From: an uncultured bacterium | GTDB taxonomy: Bacteria; Bacteroidota; Rhodothermia; Rhodothermales; UBA10348 | Direction of reading: 5' to 3' | Length of the DNA stretch: 64,000 nucleotides | Assembly: GCA_943788505.1 (NCBI GenBank) | Contig: CALSQR010000001.1 | Location: forward strand, 62,001 to 126,000 | Part shown: in pieces, positions 63,424-64,000 of the stretch | How the letters are laid out: each line of letters starts with the position of its first letter | How positions within the stretch are numbered: position 1 is the stretch's first letter | Program-made: the position numbers and the translations under genes | The notes under the pieces: generated by a model | Databases searched by the model: none | Seen by the model: the letters and a program-made list of their open reading frames with translations, nothing else | Told to the model about the DNA's origin: nothing

Positions 63424-64000
63424 TGTCCTTCAAAGCTTTAGTTATCGAAGATGGACCTCAAAGGGCCCACATAAGGGACCTAACGCGTGATGATCTGCCA
63501 AATTCTGGCGATGTGCTTGTGCGTGTAGACTGGAGTGGAATCAATTACAAGGACGCTCTTGCTGTGACTGGAAAGGGTAAAATTATCCGCGGGGACTTGC
63601 CCTTCGTTCCAGGGATAGATCTTGCAGGGACAATTTTGGAATCGTCTAATCCAGAGTTTCCGGACGGATCTTCTTTCGTTTCGACAGGATGGGGAGTAGG
63701 CGAAGCTACTTGGGGGGGCTATAGCCGCATTCAACGACTTTCGTCCCGCGGACTGGTCCCGCTACCGGAAGGACTCACAACACGGGATTCCATGATTATT
63801 GGAACGGCCGGTTTTACCGCCATGTTGTCCCTTCAAGCGATTCAAACCCATGGACTGCCCAAAAATGCTGGAGAAATACTAGTTACCGGAGCGACTGGAG
63901 GTGTGGGAAGTTTTTCCGTGTTGTTGCTCTCAAAAGCAGGTTATCCCGTCACTGCAATGACAGGCAAGGCAGCTGCACATGAGTATTTACGTTCCTTGGG
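63423..64000 (+). CDS. Quinone oxidoreductase, YhdH/AcuI family (truncated by the window edge)
   Basis: The first 192 residues are visible. The N-terminal GroES-like domain has DVLVRVDWSGINYKDALAVTGKG and PFVPGIDLAGTI, typical of the zinc-free YhdH/YhfP branch of medium-chain dehydrogenases. The NADPH site VTGATGGVGSFSVLLLSKAGY begins at about residue 157. AcuI members reduce acryloyl-CoA to propionyl-CoA, a step in DMSP and 3-hydroxypropionate use; others are quinone reductases. The visible part does not separate these. The chain continues past 64000. Confidence 0.9.
   Translation, partial: MSFKALVIEDGPQRAHIRDLTRDDLPNSGDVLVRVDWSGINYKDALAVTGKGKIIRGDLPFVPGIDLAGTILESSNPEFPDGSSFVSTGWGVGEATWGGYSRIQRLSSRGLVPLPEGLTTRDSMIIGTAGFTAMLSLQAIQTHGLPKNAGEILVTGATGGVGSFSVLLLSKAGYPVTAMTGKAAAHEYLRSL

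Overview
The window looks like chromosomal DNA of a marine or halophilic member of the Rhodothermota/Bacteroidota group (Rhodothermus/Salinibacter relatives). The reasons are: two secreted proteins end in type-A type IX secretion (T9SS) sorting domains; there is a PorV-type outer-membrane protein, an ELWxxDGT-repeat lipoprotein, a MORN-variant lipoprotein, a GH3-serine hydrolase fusion and a fused alpha/beta 2-oxoacid dehydrogenase E1. Base composition is near balanced by eye. I see no rRNA, tRNA, CRISPR array, insertion sequence or phage gene. The species-level assignment is inference.

Layout. 1-7141 (minus strand): accessory secreted proteins (partial hypothetical, a T9SS metallopeptidase, a VasI-like protein, a MORN lipoprotein, a 686-aa secreted unknown, an FG-GAP repeat protein). 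7142-7809: decayed DNA with the middle fragment of a heavy-metal P-type ATPase. 7810-9790: two-domain FKBP lipoprotein and malate dehydrogenase with a strong terminator. 10053-14031 (plus): alkaline phosphatase, a small histidine kinase, and a DnaQ-exonuclease/UvrC-like nuclease fusion. 14040-15551 (minus): spmB and spmA. 16001-24633 (mostly plus): GH18-like lipoprotein, methylmalonyl-CoA epimerase (minus), then two overlapping-gene runs: CDF transporter/CoA-disulfide-reductase-like/RsmB, and PorV-like/glycosyltransferase 2/TonB.

24667-30287 (minus): a four-gene run (Wzi-like barrel, small secreted protein, TonB-plug receptor, second NSUN-type rRNA methyltransferase), divergent from a polyprenyl-phosphate sugar transferase at 30391. 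31828-36095 (plus): fused 2-oxoacid dehydrogenase E1, a thioredoxin-fold lipoprotein without the CxxC pair, and triosephosphate isomerase. 36113-45162: FmdB-like protein, GH3/beta-lactamase fusion, MFS exporter (plus), MscS channel, small membrane protein, RlmN, and the heme O/heme A pair CtaB-CtaA. 45430-52042 (plus): small secreted protein, SecD, SecF, STAS protein, an 18-bp perfect hairpin terminator, PurA, and a membrane histidine kinase.

52103-54030 (minus): SAM hydroxide adenosyltransferase coupled to an unknown membrane protein. 54103-54130: an orphan plus-strand terminator, followed by a frameshifted yraN. 54594-64000: a CarboxypepD_reg outer-membrane protein, an acyl-CoA synthetase with a Gly in place of the acetate-pocket Trp, an ELWxxDGT lipoprotein, the tyrosine-degradation pair HmgA/HppD, an unknown lipoprotein, and a truncated YhdH/AcuI-type quinone oxidoreductase running off the end.

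Most of the window is core metabolism and envelope biogenesis. I found no clear novel defence or mobile system. The most unusual items are the orphan terminator in front of a frameshifted yraN, the ATPase relic with nearby GGTGACA repeats, the exonuclease-UvrC fusion, and the envelope gene clusters.
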